A DNA stretch of 64,000 nt from assembly GCF_047263945.1 (NCBI RefSeq), contig NZ_JBLAVB010000005.1, positions 310,001 through 374,000 of the forward strand, given 5' to 3'. The translations under genes and the position numbers were made by a program. The notes under the pieces were generated by a model. The model ran no database searches. It was given only the letters and a program-made list of their open reading frames with translations, and had not been told where the DNA came from. The stretch is from Rhodospirillum sp047263945. GTDB lineage: Bacteria; Pseudomonadota; Alphaproteobacteria; Rhodospirillales; Rhodospirillaceae. How positions within the stretch are numbered: position 1 is the first letter of the stretch; each line of letters begins with the position of its first letter. This document shows, one piece after another, positions 17,501 to 25,555 of this stretch.

Positions 17501-18204
17501 ACCAACCAATCCAAACCGTTTGGGGAGGTTCCGTCAAACGCCTGCTCGTCCCTCAATGGATCCTTAGACTGGGGTGGGCCTTCCCCGACAAAACCGAAGG
17601 CAGCACCTAAATCGGTTTCATCCTCCAGCGGACCAGAAGGAGCCCTTTCCCGAAAGACCATCTCGTCTTCCCCGGCCCCAGCGTCCTGCTCGTCCTCACT
17701 GGCTACGGGGTCCAACGCATCCTCATCCCGATTACGGGCCATATCCTCAAACAGCTTGCCGAAGGGATTGTCTCCCTCATGACCCTCTCCGATGGCAAGA
17801 CCATGACCATCTCCGATGGGACGGCGATGATCATCTCCGATGGCACGGCGACGACCATCTCCGACGACATGGCCAACGGTATCCCTATCCGGCAGAGCGG
17901 TGAAAGGATCCGTCTCCTCCAATTCCCTGGGTTTGTACGGATCCGCTTCAGGCAGATCCAAATCATCGGTATGCACCATGGGAGGGGCTGCAGCCCTCGA
18001 GCGCCCGTCCCGGAAGGCCCGTCCCGCGTCATGCTCTTCCCGCACATCCTCCATGCTGGGATAGGGGGCGAGGGGCTGGGTATCCAGTTCCTCTAATCCC
18101 CCATCCTCTCCATCGAAGGAGTCCCCGCCCTGGGGATCTGGCGAAGGCGCTTCCTCGTCCTTGGACCTACCCGACCCGGATTGCTTATTGAACATGGAAA
18201 ACAT
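14518..18204 (-). CDS. Giant membrane PAS protein with degenerate histidine-kinase core
   Basis: About 1228 residues. A long acidic, low-complexity N-terminus (about 1-500) includes an 8-residue repeat (IGDxHRR type). Then come a membrane segment (about 505-527), a helical, probably periplasmic region, a second membrane segment (about 776-797), a HAMP-like region and a PAS domain (about 855-970). The DHp-like segment reads LANELAYPVKG where kinases have SHELRTPLNAI, so the phospho-accepting His is Asn1006. The ATPase part keeps NLL but lacks a canonical G1 box and has RTGMVLSI in place of G2. It is probably a non-catalytic receptor or scaffold. ATG 18204 was chosen over TTG 18249. It diverges from a complete hybrid kinase. 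Confidence 0.85.
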   Translation of the reverse strand: MFSMFNKQSGSGRSKDEEAPSPDPQGGDSFDGEDGGLEELDTQPLAPYPSMEDVREEHDAGRAFRDGRSRAAAPPMVHTDDLDLPEADPYKPRELEETDPFTALPDRDTVGHVVGDGRRRAIGDDHRRPIGDGHGLAIGEGHEGDNPFGKLFEDMARNRDEDALDPVASEDEQDAGAGEDEMVFRERAPSGPLEDETDLGAAFGFVGEGPPQSKDPLRDEQAFDGTSPNGLDWLVGGDVSPASSPLAMPKEDVEAVPSSRAAPRDAPLEARKADSVDGASSLPEEAFPTEDFPSEQAGAGRETGLVSHRVPRPGGADESEQQRGHGSDPGLPEDPGLPEEALVAAAVVSAEGGREKLDRKPGDKPPLSLDAEHRSWLEDAARHIKDLDAGGPDGSGEAARSGGPQASDDGDAQDGVVVNAGASALEELRGALDSPGEGAKLTGDLGSRPSPLKAPDREAFSGTKAPGSATRGTDRPGGHLGETRLSDAMSRVPPEAPGFWHRFAVGTRLMLMIVLGILALGVWGALTLLGNSDWERAEDRLTRVNRAEALVPLAVATARGAAVALSGSDPALAQPLIAETRRQLIDLADLGRASELPQVERGGEAQAVRAEKLAGRLVSVIDQWKRVNGPNGALSDLRAADRALEDTLADMPFGGSLAAQGTRLIALSRAYLLDGQASILGTHAGVLDLFRTTVEAAVITAATRTDLINLAERQAKALTKVAEGRRELDTQIQSLGQDLKGLAGDISTLGATVGPARSALSDLAKQAREDALRRSLIQGGAIALAYLLLAWGVARTITGPLNRLVNAVSGLAIDAAPAILPGMKRRDQFGAVARSVQDYRLTDEEQAEYLRQQSQAAKAYLSAVLDGAPEAMITVDERGTIVGFNPAAEDMFGYPSPQAVGRSVAKLMPGGRDADPETGSPWFNPRDKEERHNPVRRVLAARADGKAFQAELTVLEAKREIGGVLFVLFLRDLSDLDARVREVEKAKGLADKARAAHGEFLNVLANELAYPVKGLNIALGQEQPDLERSEVCLTLLNAITNDVRGFANLEGGLVDLNFAPVNIRVVCEAARTTIADLARDFGLELSLSIEPDVPATLFGDEALVETVVANLLECAVQFNAIDPSLHASQPGAVVLTARLASPGEAGSRLRFEFGCDHKAVVRNTLDAKARGRAPLSPTARLRLDVSGQRGRTGMVLSITKRLVQLMHGEVGMESWPGRGTVLWFELDG
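17776..17871. repeat. 24-bp tandem repeat inside the degenerate kinase gene
   Basis: About four 24-base units (core ATCTCCGATGG on the plus strand). On the coding strand they give 8-residue units such as AIGDDHRR and PIGDGHGL. The array lies in the acidic N-terminal region, and units differ at a few bases. Confidence 0.75.
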
Positions 18205-18551
18205 TGGTGCGCCACCCTTTGCACGACGATCCGCCAATCCCGTGTTCAACCCGAAAGGGGATCCGGATAAAACGCGGAATTCGGACCGGTTTTCGGCTCC
18301 GACCTTTGGGTATGACTGCCCTGGCTTCCGGTTTCAAGCTCTTCCACCGGAAGAAGGGCCAGATAGGATCCCCCCGACATTCGACCGAATGCTTGGCACG
18401 GTACTTGATAGAGCTGGCTAATGAACTGACTCCCCCCGGGAGAGGGAGCCTTTGGACCGTTTTCCCGCGATTTGCATCGCATTTTGAGAACCGTCGAAGC
18501 ATTTCGAGAAGCGCCCCCGCTTCTCAAAGCGAAATGAGAGGCCTGAATACC
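18205..18551. promoter_or_regulatory. Divergent promoter region between two sensor genes
   Basis: 347 bases separate the chosen starts. An 8-bp hairpin GAGAAGCG/CGCTTCTC (18506-18525, 4-base loop) lies just before the plus-strand gene and could be an operator or mRNA structure. No clear -35/-10 boxes were seen. The upstream frame of the plus-strand ORF stays open across this region but shows no domain. Confidence 0.45.
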
Positions 18552-21500
18552 ATGGGTGTAAAAGCAATTCTTATCGGGACCCTGGTTCTTCTAACCTTGG
18601 CACAGTCCCTGATATCCATTGGCAACATCCAGAAACGACGGGACGACTTGGCCAACTCCCACGTTCTGATTTCCCGTGTCAACCATGCCCGCATCCTCAT
18701 CGAAGCCACCCAAGCCATCGCCCAGGAACGGGGGTGGACCAACGCGATGCTGCGAACCTCCAAAGCTGATACGGACAAACTGACCTCCCTGCGCGCCAAG
18801 GCCGACGCCGCCATGGCCGAGACCCTTCTCCTCGACACGGTCAACGACAGCCACGCTCTTCTCCAAATCAAGTGGAACAAGTTTGTAGAACGTCGGGCCA
18901 TTGTCGATCGCGCCCTGGCAAAGGGCGAGAAACAGGTGAACGGCCATGTGGCCGATAACTGGCTGTCCCTGGCGACCGACATGGTGAAAACCTTGGACGA
19001 TACCCTTCGGGACACATGGTACCTGGAGGAAAACATTTCCCGGGATGGACGAAACCTTTGGATCCTCCTCACCGAAGCGGCCCGGATGCGGTTGGCTGCC
19101 GGGCGGGATTCCGCGCAATTGGCCGGGGATCTGATCGACAACCGGCGACCGGACCGCCAAACCGAGGAACGCAACGCCAATTCCCAAGGTGCAATCGGCG
19201 AAATCTGGCGGGATGTCCGACGCTCTGCTGAACCCTTTCCAGAACTGAATGGGACCATCCAAGACATCGACAGGCTGTATTGGGGTGACTATCAAGCCCT
19301 TCGAAGTGAGTTCATACAGAATGCCCCTGACCCGACAGTGCCTCTGCTTTCCGAAAAGACCTTCATCGCCGCAGCGGTTCCCGCAATCCAAGCCATCTCC
19401 CGCTTGTCGATTGAGGTGGGAGATCTTCTCCTCGCCCGAGCCGAAAGCCAAGTAACCGAGGCCCGGCGCGCCTTGGCGATCCAGTGCATTCTTTTGGGTT
19501 GTTACGTCATCCTGGCCGTTCTGGCCATCGGCATCCTGCACTTCCGCCTGTCCCGGCCCCTCATCGCCATGACGGACAAATTGACCCTGGCCCAAACCAA
19601 CACCCCGACAAAACCGCTTGTTTCACCCGAGGCGACCGCCTTCCACCCCCCCCGGCCTCACCGGGACGAGGTCAAACGACTGGGCCAGGCGGTGGACGAC
19701 TATATCTCAACCCTGGCCGCGCTGGCGAAGTCCGAAGAACGGTTCCGCCTGGCCACCCTGGCGGCGCGGGACGGCATTTGGGACTGGGACTTCAGGACTG
19801 GAAAAATCTGGTTTTCCTCCCGCTGGAAAGAGCAATTGGGCTACACCGACCATGAGTTCCCCAATACCTTTGAAGCCTGGGAGAGGGTCATTTTCCCAGA
19901 GGACCGTGCCGCAGCCCTGACCCTTGTCGAAGACTTCAACGCTGGACGAGCCCCTGCCTTCGACATCATCCAACGCTTCCGCCACCGGGACGGCCATACG
20001 GTCCATATCCATAGTCGCGCCATCCATGAAAAGGATGCCACGGGGAACATTGTACGCATGGTTGGCGCCCATACGGACATTACCTCCCAAGTCCTTCACG
20101 AAGCCGAACTAAGGGAAGCCCGGGAAAGAGCCGAGGAAGCCAACCACGCCAAGTCCAACTTCCTGGCCGTCGTCAGCCACGAATTGCGAACGCCTTTGAC
20201 CGGCATTCTGGGCATGGCGGACATGCTTCTTGCCTCCAACCCGGGCAAGCGTCAGCACCATTGGCTCACGGTGCTGCGAAACTCTGGCACCTCCTTGCTT
20301 GGCTTGGTCAACGACATCCTGGACTTCTCCAAGATCGAGGCCGGATCTCTGACCCTGGAAACCCTGAACCACGACCCCCTGACCATCGCCGCAGAGGTGG
20401 TGGAGAGCCTGCGTCCCCAGGCTCAACGGAAAGGGTTGGAGCTGACCGTCGACTTTCATCCGCTGGATTTACGGGCAGGAGATCCCACGAAACTGCGTCA
20501 AATACTGCTTAATTTGGTGGGCAACGCCGTGAAGTTCACCGATTCCGGGCGCGTAAGCCTGTCTGTGGGTCCCTCCGGCCCCAGTGGCCCTAGCGGCAAC
20601 CAAAGCCCCATCCAAATCGAGGTCTGGGACACGGGCATCGGCATGACTCCCGCCCAGATGAACCGCCTGTTCACTCCCTTCACCCAGGCAGACGACAGCA
20701 CCACCCGACGCCATGGGGGCACGGGCCTGGGACTGGTGATCAGTCACCGCCTCTGCGAGGCCATGGGGGGAACCATCACCTGCAAGAGTCAACCCGGCGA
20801 AGGAACGCGCTTCACCGTCACCCTGCCCATGCCCTTGGCCAGCGACACCTTTCAGAGCCTGGATCCAAGCCCGACAGAGGGGCTCGCCTCCTTCGGCGCC
20901 CTCCCCTCGCTCTCCCTGCTGATTGCCGAGGATAACGAGACCAATCGCCTGCTTCTGGGTGAAGCTCTGATCGCTTTGGGACACCGCCCTGTCTTGGTGG
21001 AAAATGGTGCCCTGGCCGTGGAGGCCGCGGAAGCCGAGCCGTTCGACGCCATCATCATGGACATGCAAATGCCGGTCATGGATGGCATCGACGCCGTGCG
21101 TCTGATCCGACAGCGGGAACAGAAGGCCGCAACGGAAGGCGACGCGGTCTCCCGCAGACATCTGCCCATTGTCGCGCTCACCGCAAATGTCAGCGCCAAA
21201 GAAACCTTGGGAGACGAGGCTGGGTTATTCGACGCCTTCCTGACCAAGCCCATCAACTGGACCATGCTCGCCGCAACACTCGCGGCCCTGACGTCCGTAG
21301 ACCTGCCTCAGGACGGAAGGTCCGTCCCTCCCGCCTCTTCCACCGCACCCCCATCCGGATCAAAGGCAGCGCAAGGCCTGCCGCCCGACTGGACCAACCA
21401 GCCCGTCTTCGATCACGGGTGGATGGAGCCCCTGGCGACCCGGGTTTCCAGTGACAAAGTCGCGGCCATCCTCCGCTCCCTTCAGGGGCGGTTGACCCAG

Positions 21501-21752
21501 CCCATCGGACCGCTGACCCTGGCCGTAGAAACCGATGACCAGGAAACCGCAAACCGCCTCTGCCACGCCCTCAAGGGGATGGCAAGACAGTTTGGCTTGG
21601 CCCGCATTGCCCTTCTTGCCGAAACTTTGGAAACCCACGCCAAGGGAGGGGACAGCGAGGCTATGGGCCCCCTGCTTCCCATCCTATCGCAGGAAGTCGA
21701 TGCCGCCAAACAGGCCATTACCGACAAATTGCATCTCGTCGCGGTTGCCTGA
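18552..21752 (+). CDS. Hybrid histidine kinase with NIT-like sensor, PAS, HisKA, REC and HPt
   Basis: 1066 residues. A first membrane segment (about 4-24) and a second (about 307-331) flank a helical periplasmic domain. That domain carries QERGWTNAML, resembling nitrate/nitrite-sensing (NIT) domains. Next come a PAS domain (about 395-510), HisKA SHELRTPLTGI with His543, an ATPase with VGNAVKF, DTGIGM and GTGLGL, a receiver with Asp837 in IIMDMQMP, and a C-terminal HPt with His1005 in CHALKGMARQF. All phosphorelay residues are present. The start at 18552 was preferred for its upstream GAGAGG; 18534 is an alternative. No response regulator is adjacent. Confidence 0.9.
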   Translation: MGVKAILIGTLVLLTLAQSLISIGNIQKRRDDLANSHVLISRVNHARILIEATQAIAQERGWTNAMLRTSKADTDKLTSLRAKADAAMAETLLLDTVNDSHALLQIKWNKFVERRAIVDRALAKGEKQVNGHVADNWLSLATDMVKTLDDTLRDTWYLEENISRDGRNLWILLTEAARMRLAAGRDSAQLAGDLIDNRRPDRQTEERNANSQGAIGEIWRDVRRSAEPFPELNGTIQDIDRLYWGDYQALRSEFIQNAPDPTVPLLSEKTFIAAAVPAIQAISRLSIEVGDLLLARAESQVTEARRALAIQCILLGCYVILAVLAIGILHFRLSRPLIAMTDKLTLAQTNTPTKPLVSPEATAFHPPRPHRDEVKRLGQAVDDYISTLAALAKSEERFRLATLAARDGIWDWDFRTGKIWFSSRWKEQLGYTDHEFPNTFEAWERVIFPEDRAAALTLVEDFNAGRAPAFDIIQRFRHRDGHTVHIHSRAIHEKDATGNIVRMVGAHTDITSQVLHEAELREARERAEEANHAKSNFLAVVSHELRTPLTGILGMADMLLASNPGKRQHHWLTVLRNSGTSLLGLVNDILDFSKIEAGSLTLETLNHDPLTIAAEVVESLRPQAQRKGLELTVDFHPLDLRAGDPTKLRQILLNLVGNAVKFTDSGRVSLSVGPSGPSGPSGNQSPIQIEVWDTGIGMTPAQMNRLFTPFTQADDSTTRRHGGTGLGLVISHRLCEAMGGTITCKSQPGEGTRFTVTLPMPLASDTFQSLDPSPTEGLASFGALPSLSLLIAEDNETNRLLLGEALIALGHRPVLVENGALAVEAAEAEPFDAIIMDMQMPVMDGIDAVRLIRQREQKAATEGDAVSRRHLPIVALTANVSAKETLGDEAGLFDAFLTKPINWTMLAATLAALTSVDLPQDGRSVPPASSTAPPSGSKAAQGLPPDWTNQPVFDHGWMEPLATRVSSDKVAAILRSLQGRLTQPIGPLTLAVETDDQETANRLCHALKGMARQFGLARIALLAETLETHAKGGDSEAMGPLLPILSQEVDAAKQAITDKLHLVAVA

Positions 21753-21778
21753 TCCCGGCTCCCTCCGAATTGGCCCTC

Positions 21779-22255
21779 TCAGTCCTGACCCGCGGTCAGG
21801 TCGGAGGGGACGCGGCTGCCTTCTGCGTTTTCCAAAACCAGTTTTCCCAATAGGCGCACGAAGACCTCTTTCTCCCCGGCACTGAGGGGCTCCAGGATTT
21901 TGTCCTGAACCTCATTCACCAGAGGACGGGCCGCATCCAGCGCCCCCTCGCCCACCTTGGTCAGCGCCAGCCGTTTGACCCGGCGGTCCCGCTCGTCGGG
22001 CGTCCGCAAGATGTACCCCCTGCCCTCCAGTCGCGAAATCACGTTGCCAATGGTCGCCCGGTCGACTCCGACAAGACGTGACAGCTGGATCTGGTCCAAC
22101 CCCGGACGGGCCTCGATACCACTCAGCAAGGCGAATTGGATAGGGGTCAACCCGATCTCGCCACAGGCCTCGTGGAACAAGCCAACGGAAATTTGATGAG
22201 TCCGGCGAATCAGGTAGCCGGGCATGCTTTCGTGAGTAAGGGGTTTTTCGGTCAT
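21779..22255 (-). CDS. MarR-family regulator beside the 3-hydroxybenzoate operon
   Basis: 158 residues with a winged helix: LTPIQFALLSGIEARPG, LSRLVGVDRATIGNVISRLE, and a wing DERDRRVKRLALT. It diverges from the FAD monooxygenase gene across about 190 bases and is the obvious candidate to repress the gentisate operon until an aromatic acid binds. The ligand is inferred from context only. Confidence 0.9.
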   Translation of the reverse strand: MTEKPLTHESMPGYLIRRTHQISVGLFHEACGEIGLTPIQFALLSGIEARPGLDQIQLSRLVGVDRATIGNVISRLEGRGYILRTPDERDRRVKRLALTKVGEGALDAARPLVNEVQDKILEPLSAGEKEVFVRLLGKLVLENAEGSRVPSDLTAGQD

Positions 22256-22353
22256 GACAGGCCAAGGGTGGAAAGCAAGGAAGAGTCGCGCGGTTTGCCG
22301 CAGGACTCCTGGTGAGCCCCTTCCTTAGCCCGATCTGTTTATAAAAAAAAGAC

Positions 22354-22375
22354 GCATACTGATTGACAGCATACT
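22354..22375. promoter_or_regulatory. Possible promoter/operator of the gentisate operon
   Basis: A consensus TTGACA (22363-22368) lies between two GCATACT direct copies (22354-22360 and 22369-22375) that start 15 bases apart. The region is AT-rich compared with its surroundings. No strong -10 box follows at 17 bases, so the promoter call is weak. The repeats would suit binding by the adjacent MarR protein. Confidence 0.4.
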
Positions 22376-22446
22376 TACTATCTGTTTCCATCAGGGAAAT
22401 CGAAACGCGGAACAAGCGCGAGATCAGTCACAAAGGGAGAACATCC

Positions 22447-23655
22447 ATGAGCAAAACCACTTTCAAAATGGTCGTGGCCGGCGGCGGCATCGGCGGTTTG
22501 TCAGCAGCCATGGGCTTGGCCAAGGCCGGGTGCCAGGTCACGGTGCTGGAGCAGGCTTCGGCCTTCGGGGAAATCGGTGCGGGCATCCAAATCGGGCCCA
22601 ACGCCTTCCACGCCATGGATTATCTGGGCGTGGGCGAAGCCGGCCGATCCAAGGCCGTCTACATTGACAAGTTGGTTCTGATGGATGCCGTCAGCGGCGA
22701 CCACATCTCCGACATGCCCGTCGGCGAAGACTTTCGCAGTCGTTTCGGCAACCCCTACGCCGTGGTCCACCGGGCCGATCTGCACGGGGTTCTCCATGAC
22801 GCCTGCAAGGCCAACGAAAACATCACCCTGGTGAACAACCAGCGGGTGGTATCCTACGAAAACACCGCGAACGGCGCCAAGGTGACCACCGAGTCGGGCG
22901 AGGTGTACGAGGGCGATGCGGTCATCGGCTGCGATGGCGTGCGCTCCATGATCCGTCAGCAGTTGACCGGCGGTGACGAACTGCGCCTCTCCGGCCATGT
23001 GGCCTACCGCGCTGTGCTCCAACTGGATCAAATGCCCGAGGATATGCGCTGGAATGCTGCGGCCCTCTGGGGTGGGCCGAAGTGTCACATGGTCCATTAT
23101 CCCCTCCAGGGATGGAAGACCTTCAATTTGGTCGCCACCTTCCAGACCGATGTGTCCAATGTGGGCAGCAACGAGCCCGGCACGCGGGAAGAAATCCTCT
23201 CCCGCTTTGGCAATGTCTGCGACCGGGTCCGCAAGGTGCTGGAGATCCCCACCGAATGGCGCCGCTGGGTGCTGGGGGACCGGGATCCCATCGAGAACTG
23301 GACCGACGGCAATGTCACCCTATTGGGAGACGCCGCCCATCCGACCCATCAATATTTCGCCCAGGGCGCCTGCATGGCGCTGGAAGACTCCGTCTGTCTG
23401 TCGGACAAGATCCAGCATTGCGGCGGCGACCTGAACAAGGCCTTCCAGCAGTACCAGGACGAGCGCATCGTCCGCGCCTATCGGGTGGTCCTGTCCTCGC
23501 GCATGTTGGGCAAGATGTACCACGCCCAGGGTGTCGAGCGCCTGATCCGCAACAGCGTCATGGCCGCCAAAAAGCCTGAGGATTACTACCACAGCCTCGA
23601 CTGGCTCTATGGCGGCACCGGCCTGATGTCCGCAGCGGCCCAGGCAGCGGAGTAA
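22447..23655 (+). CDS. FAD monooxygenase, probable 3-hydroxybenzoate 6-hydroxylase
   Basis: 402 residues of the class A flavoprotein hydroxylase family. The N-terminal FAD motif is VVAGGGIGGLSAAMGLAKAG, a DG motif reads VIGCDGVRS, and the second FAD motif is LLGDAAHPTHQYFAQG. The likely reaction is NADH- and O2-dependent para-hydroxylation of 3-hydroxybenzoate to gentisate. This specificity comes from context: the gentisate dioxygenase, isomerase and hydrolase genes follow. Salicylate or 6-hydroxynicotinate hydroxylases look similar. The ATG at 22447 has GGGAG eight bases upstream. Confidence 0.85.
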   Translation: MSKTTFKMVVAGGGIGGLSAAMGLAKAGCQVTVLEQASAFGEIGAGIQIGPNAFHAMDYLGVGEAGRSKAVYIDKLVLMDAVSGDHISDMPVGEDFRSRFGNPYAVVHRADLHGVLHDACKANENITLVNNQRVVSYENTANGAKVTTESGEVYEGDAVIGCDGVRSMIRQQLTGGDELRLSGHVAYRAVLQLDQMPEDMRWNAAALWGGPKCHMVHYPLQGWKTFNLVATFQTDVSNVGSNEPGTREEILSRFGNVCDRVRKVLEIPTEWRRWVLGDRDPIENWTDGNVTLLGDAAHPTHQYFAQGACMALEDSVCLSDKIQHCGGDLNKAFQQYQDERIVRAYRVVLSSRMLGKMYHAQGVERLIRNSVMAAKKPEDYYHSLDWLYGGTGLMSAAAQAAE

Positions 23656-23658
23656 CCC

Positions 23659-24303
23659 ATGGCGCGGCTGTATAGCTTTTTCCGCAGCGGAACCTCCCAT
23701 CGACTGCGGATCGCGCTGAACTTGAAGGGTCTCCCCACGGAGATCCTTCCGGTTAACCTGCGCAAGGGTGAGCACAAGGCCGAGACCTACTTGGCCCTCA
23801 ATCCCCAGGGCTTGGTTCCCGCTTACGAAAGCGACGACAACGGGACGCTCACCCAATCCCCGGCAATCATCGAATACCTGGAAGAGCGCTATCCGGAGCC
23901 TCCCCTGTTGCCCCAGAGCTTGGGAGATCGGGCAAGGGTACGGGCCATGGCTGCGGCCATTGGCTGCGACATCCACCCCATCAACAATATGCGGATCCTG
24001 GGAGCCCTGCGCCAACAGTTCGGTGCGGATGAAAAGGCCATCACGGTCTGGACCAACACCTGGATCCACGCCGGTTTCAAGGCCCTGGAAACAATGCTGC
24101 CCGAGGGTGTGGGCCAGGGAGCCTTTGCCTGCGGAGACCGGCCGGGTTTGGTGGAATGCTACCTGATCCCGCAGGTCTACAGTGCCCGCCGGTTCGAGGT
24201 GGACCTGTCGGCCTATCCGAAAATCACGGCGCTCGACGCAACCTGCGCCGAAAGGGAAGCCTTTCAGGCGGCCCATCCGGACGCCCAACCCGACGCCGTC
24301 TGA
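23659..24303 (+). CDS. nagL: Maleylpyruvate isomerase (zeta-class GST)
   Basis: 214 residues. The N-terminal zeta-class glutathione motif reads SGTSHRLRIALNLKG, a variant of the usual SSCxxRVRIAL seen in NagL-type enzymes. It would convert maleylpyruvate to fumarylpyruvate using glutathione. Maleylacetoacetate isomerase has the same fold, but the surrounding gentisate genes favour maleylpyruvate. It starts 3 bases after the monooxygenase stop. Confidence 0.88.
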   Translation: MARLYSFFRSGTSHRLRIALNLKGLPTEILPVNLRKGEHKAETYLALNPQGLVPAYESDDNGTLTQSPAIIEYLEERYPEPPLLPQSLGDRARVRAMAAAIGCDIHPINNMRILGALRQQFGADEKAITVWTNTWIHAGFKALETMLPEGVGQGAFACGDRPGLVECYLIPQVYSARRFEVDLSAYPKITALDATCAEREAFQAAHPDAQPDAV

Positions 24304-24313
24304 CCATCTTTCC

Positions 24314-24343
24314 CCCCGACCGGATCCACCAATCCGGCCGGGG
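24314..24343 (+). terminator. Hairpin between isomerase and TRAP genes
   Basis: Stem CCCCGACCGGAT pairs with ATCCGGCCGGGG around one mismatch, with a 6-base loop, followed by TGCGTCCGTTTT. The T run is short and displaced, so it may only reduce read-through or protect mRNA ends inside the operon. Confidence 0.5.
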
Positions 24344-24459
24344 TGCGTCCGTTTTGAGTGTGGGCTGAGACAGAAGACAAACGACACGAGGGCGAATGCC
24401 CCGATTTCTACGAGGGCCAAAGGCTCCGTATCCGTAACCCCATGGGAGGTATGAAACCG

Positions 24460-25452
24460 ATGTCCGTGACACAGAAGATCGCCCTGGCCACCACTGCTTT
24501 GATGGCAACGGCCACCCTTTCCGCCCCGTCCTGGGCCGAGGAACTGAAACTGGGCGTGATCACTCCGCCACCCCACGTTTGGACCAAGGCCGCCAACCAC
24601 TTCGGCGAGTTGCTCAAGGAAAAGAGCGGCGGCGACCTGACCGTTGTGGTCTTCCCCGGTGGCCAGTTGGGGGCCGAACCGGAGATGTTCCAGCAGATGC
24701 AGGCGGGCATCCTCGACATGGGCCTGATGACCGGCGCCCTGACCTCCCTGCGTGAGCCCTCCATCCAGGGCTGGTTCACCCCCTTCCTGATGGGATCCGT
24801 CGAAGAGGCCGCCATGGCCGCCAAGACCCCCGCCGCCCAAGAGATGCTGTCCAACCTGGATAAGCTCGGTCTCAAGGGCCTGGGCTATTCCTTCGCGGGC
24901 ATGCGCCATATCCTGACCACCAAGGGCACCGTCTCCGGCCTTGACGACCTGAAGGGCCAGAAGATCCGCATCGTGCCTTTCCCCGCCATGAAGGTCTGGT
25001 GGGAAGCCACCGGCGCCGTCCCCACCCCGGTCCAGTTGCCCGACATCTATCAGGCCTTGCAGAGCGGTCTGCTCGACGGCGTGGACATCGACCTGGACGC
25101 CCTGGTCGGCCTGAAGTTCCAGGAGGTCGCCAAGGGCCTGACCCTGACCAACCACATGGTCTTCCCTGCGGTGGCCATGATGGGTAAGGCCAAATGGGAC
25201 GCATTGGGTCCCGAAAAGCAGGCCATGGTGACCGAAGCCATGGACGAAACCCTGGCATGGGCCACGGAAATGCAGATCGAGGCGGAGAAGACCAACCTGG
25301 AAACCCTGAAAGCCGCCATCGATGTCACCAAACTGGAAAACGCCGAAACGGTTTTTGCCGAGGCTAACGCCGCCTTCGCCGAGGCCTTTGGCTCTGACCC
25401 GCTGATCAAGGCTTTCCAAGAGCAGGTCAAGGCCGCCAAGGCCGCGCAATAA
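24460..25452 (+). CDS. dctP: TRAP transporter periplasmic binding protein (DctP family)
   Basis: About 330 residues with a Sec signal peptide (MSVTQKIALATTALMATATL, cleavage after SWA). The mature protein has typical DctP features: PGGQLGAEPEMFQQMQAG and the later LKGQKIRIVPFPAMK segment. It captures the substrate in the periplasm for the membrane pair that follows. An aromatic acid such as 3-hydroxybenzoate is inferred from position inside the gentisate operon. The ATG at 24460 was chosen because GGGAGG lies ten bases upstream; two nearer in-frame ATGs are badly spaced. Confidence 0.88.
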   Translation: MSVTQKIALATTALMATATLSAPSWAEELKLGVITPPPHVWTKAANHFGELLKEKSGGDLTVVVFPGGQLGAEPEMFQQMQAGILDMGLMTGALTSLREPSIQGWFTPFLMGSVEEAAMAAKTPAAQEMLSNLDKLGLKGLGYSFAGMRHILTTKGTVSGLDDLKGQKIRIVPFPAMKVWWEATGAVPTPVQLPDIYQALQSGLLDGVDIDLDALVGLKFQEVAKGLTLTNHMVFPAVAMMGKAKWDALGPEKQAMVTEAMDETLAWATEMQIEAEKTNLETLKAAIDVTKLENAETVFAEANAAFAEAFGSDPLIKAFQEQVKAAKAAQ

Positions 25453-25468
25453 CCCGGCCCGGGGTTAA

Positions 25469-25506
25469 GGGTGGGCCGTCGGCGTCCTGACGCAGGCGCC
25501 CCACCC
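25469..25506 (+). other. Intra-operon hairpin after dctP
   Basis: GGGTGGG (25469-25475) pairs with CCCACCC (25500-25506), extended by GC pairs inside. Such a structure between a binding-protein gene and its permease genes often keeps binding-protein mRNA more abundant; that role is inferred. A T run at about 25532-25538 is too far away for a standard terminator. Confidence 0.5.
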
Positions 25507-25555
25507 CAACTAACTGATCGACATCCATTCCCTTTTTTTGTCGGGAGACCGTCCC

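Noticed and set aside
18204..18533. N-terminal extension of the hybrid kinase to 18204
   Set aside because: The added 110 residues are basic, show no domain, contain no hydrophobic segment and would overlap the divergent gene start; the membrane helix begins right after 18552.
23320..25449. A 709-codon open frame on the minus strand
   Set aside because: It is antisense to the monooxygenase, isomerase and dctP genes, which have clear motifs and ribosome sites. Its Gly/Gln/His-rich composition is typical of shadow frames in GC-rich DNA.
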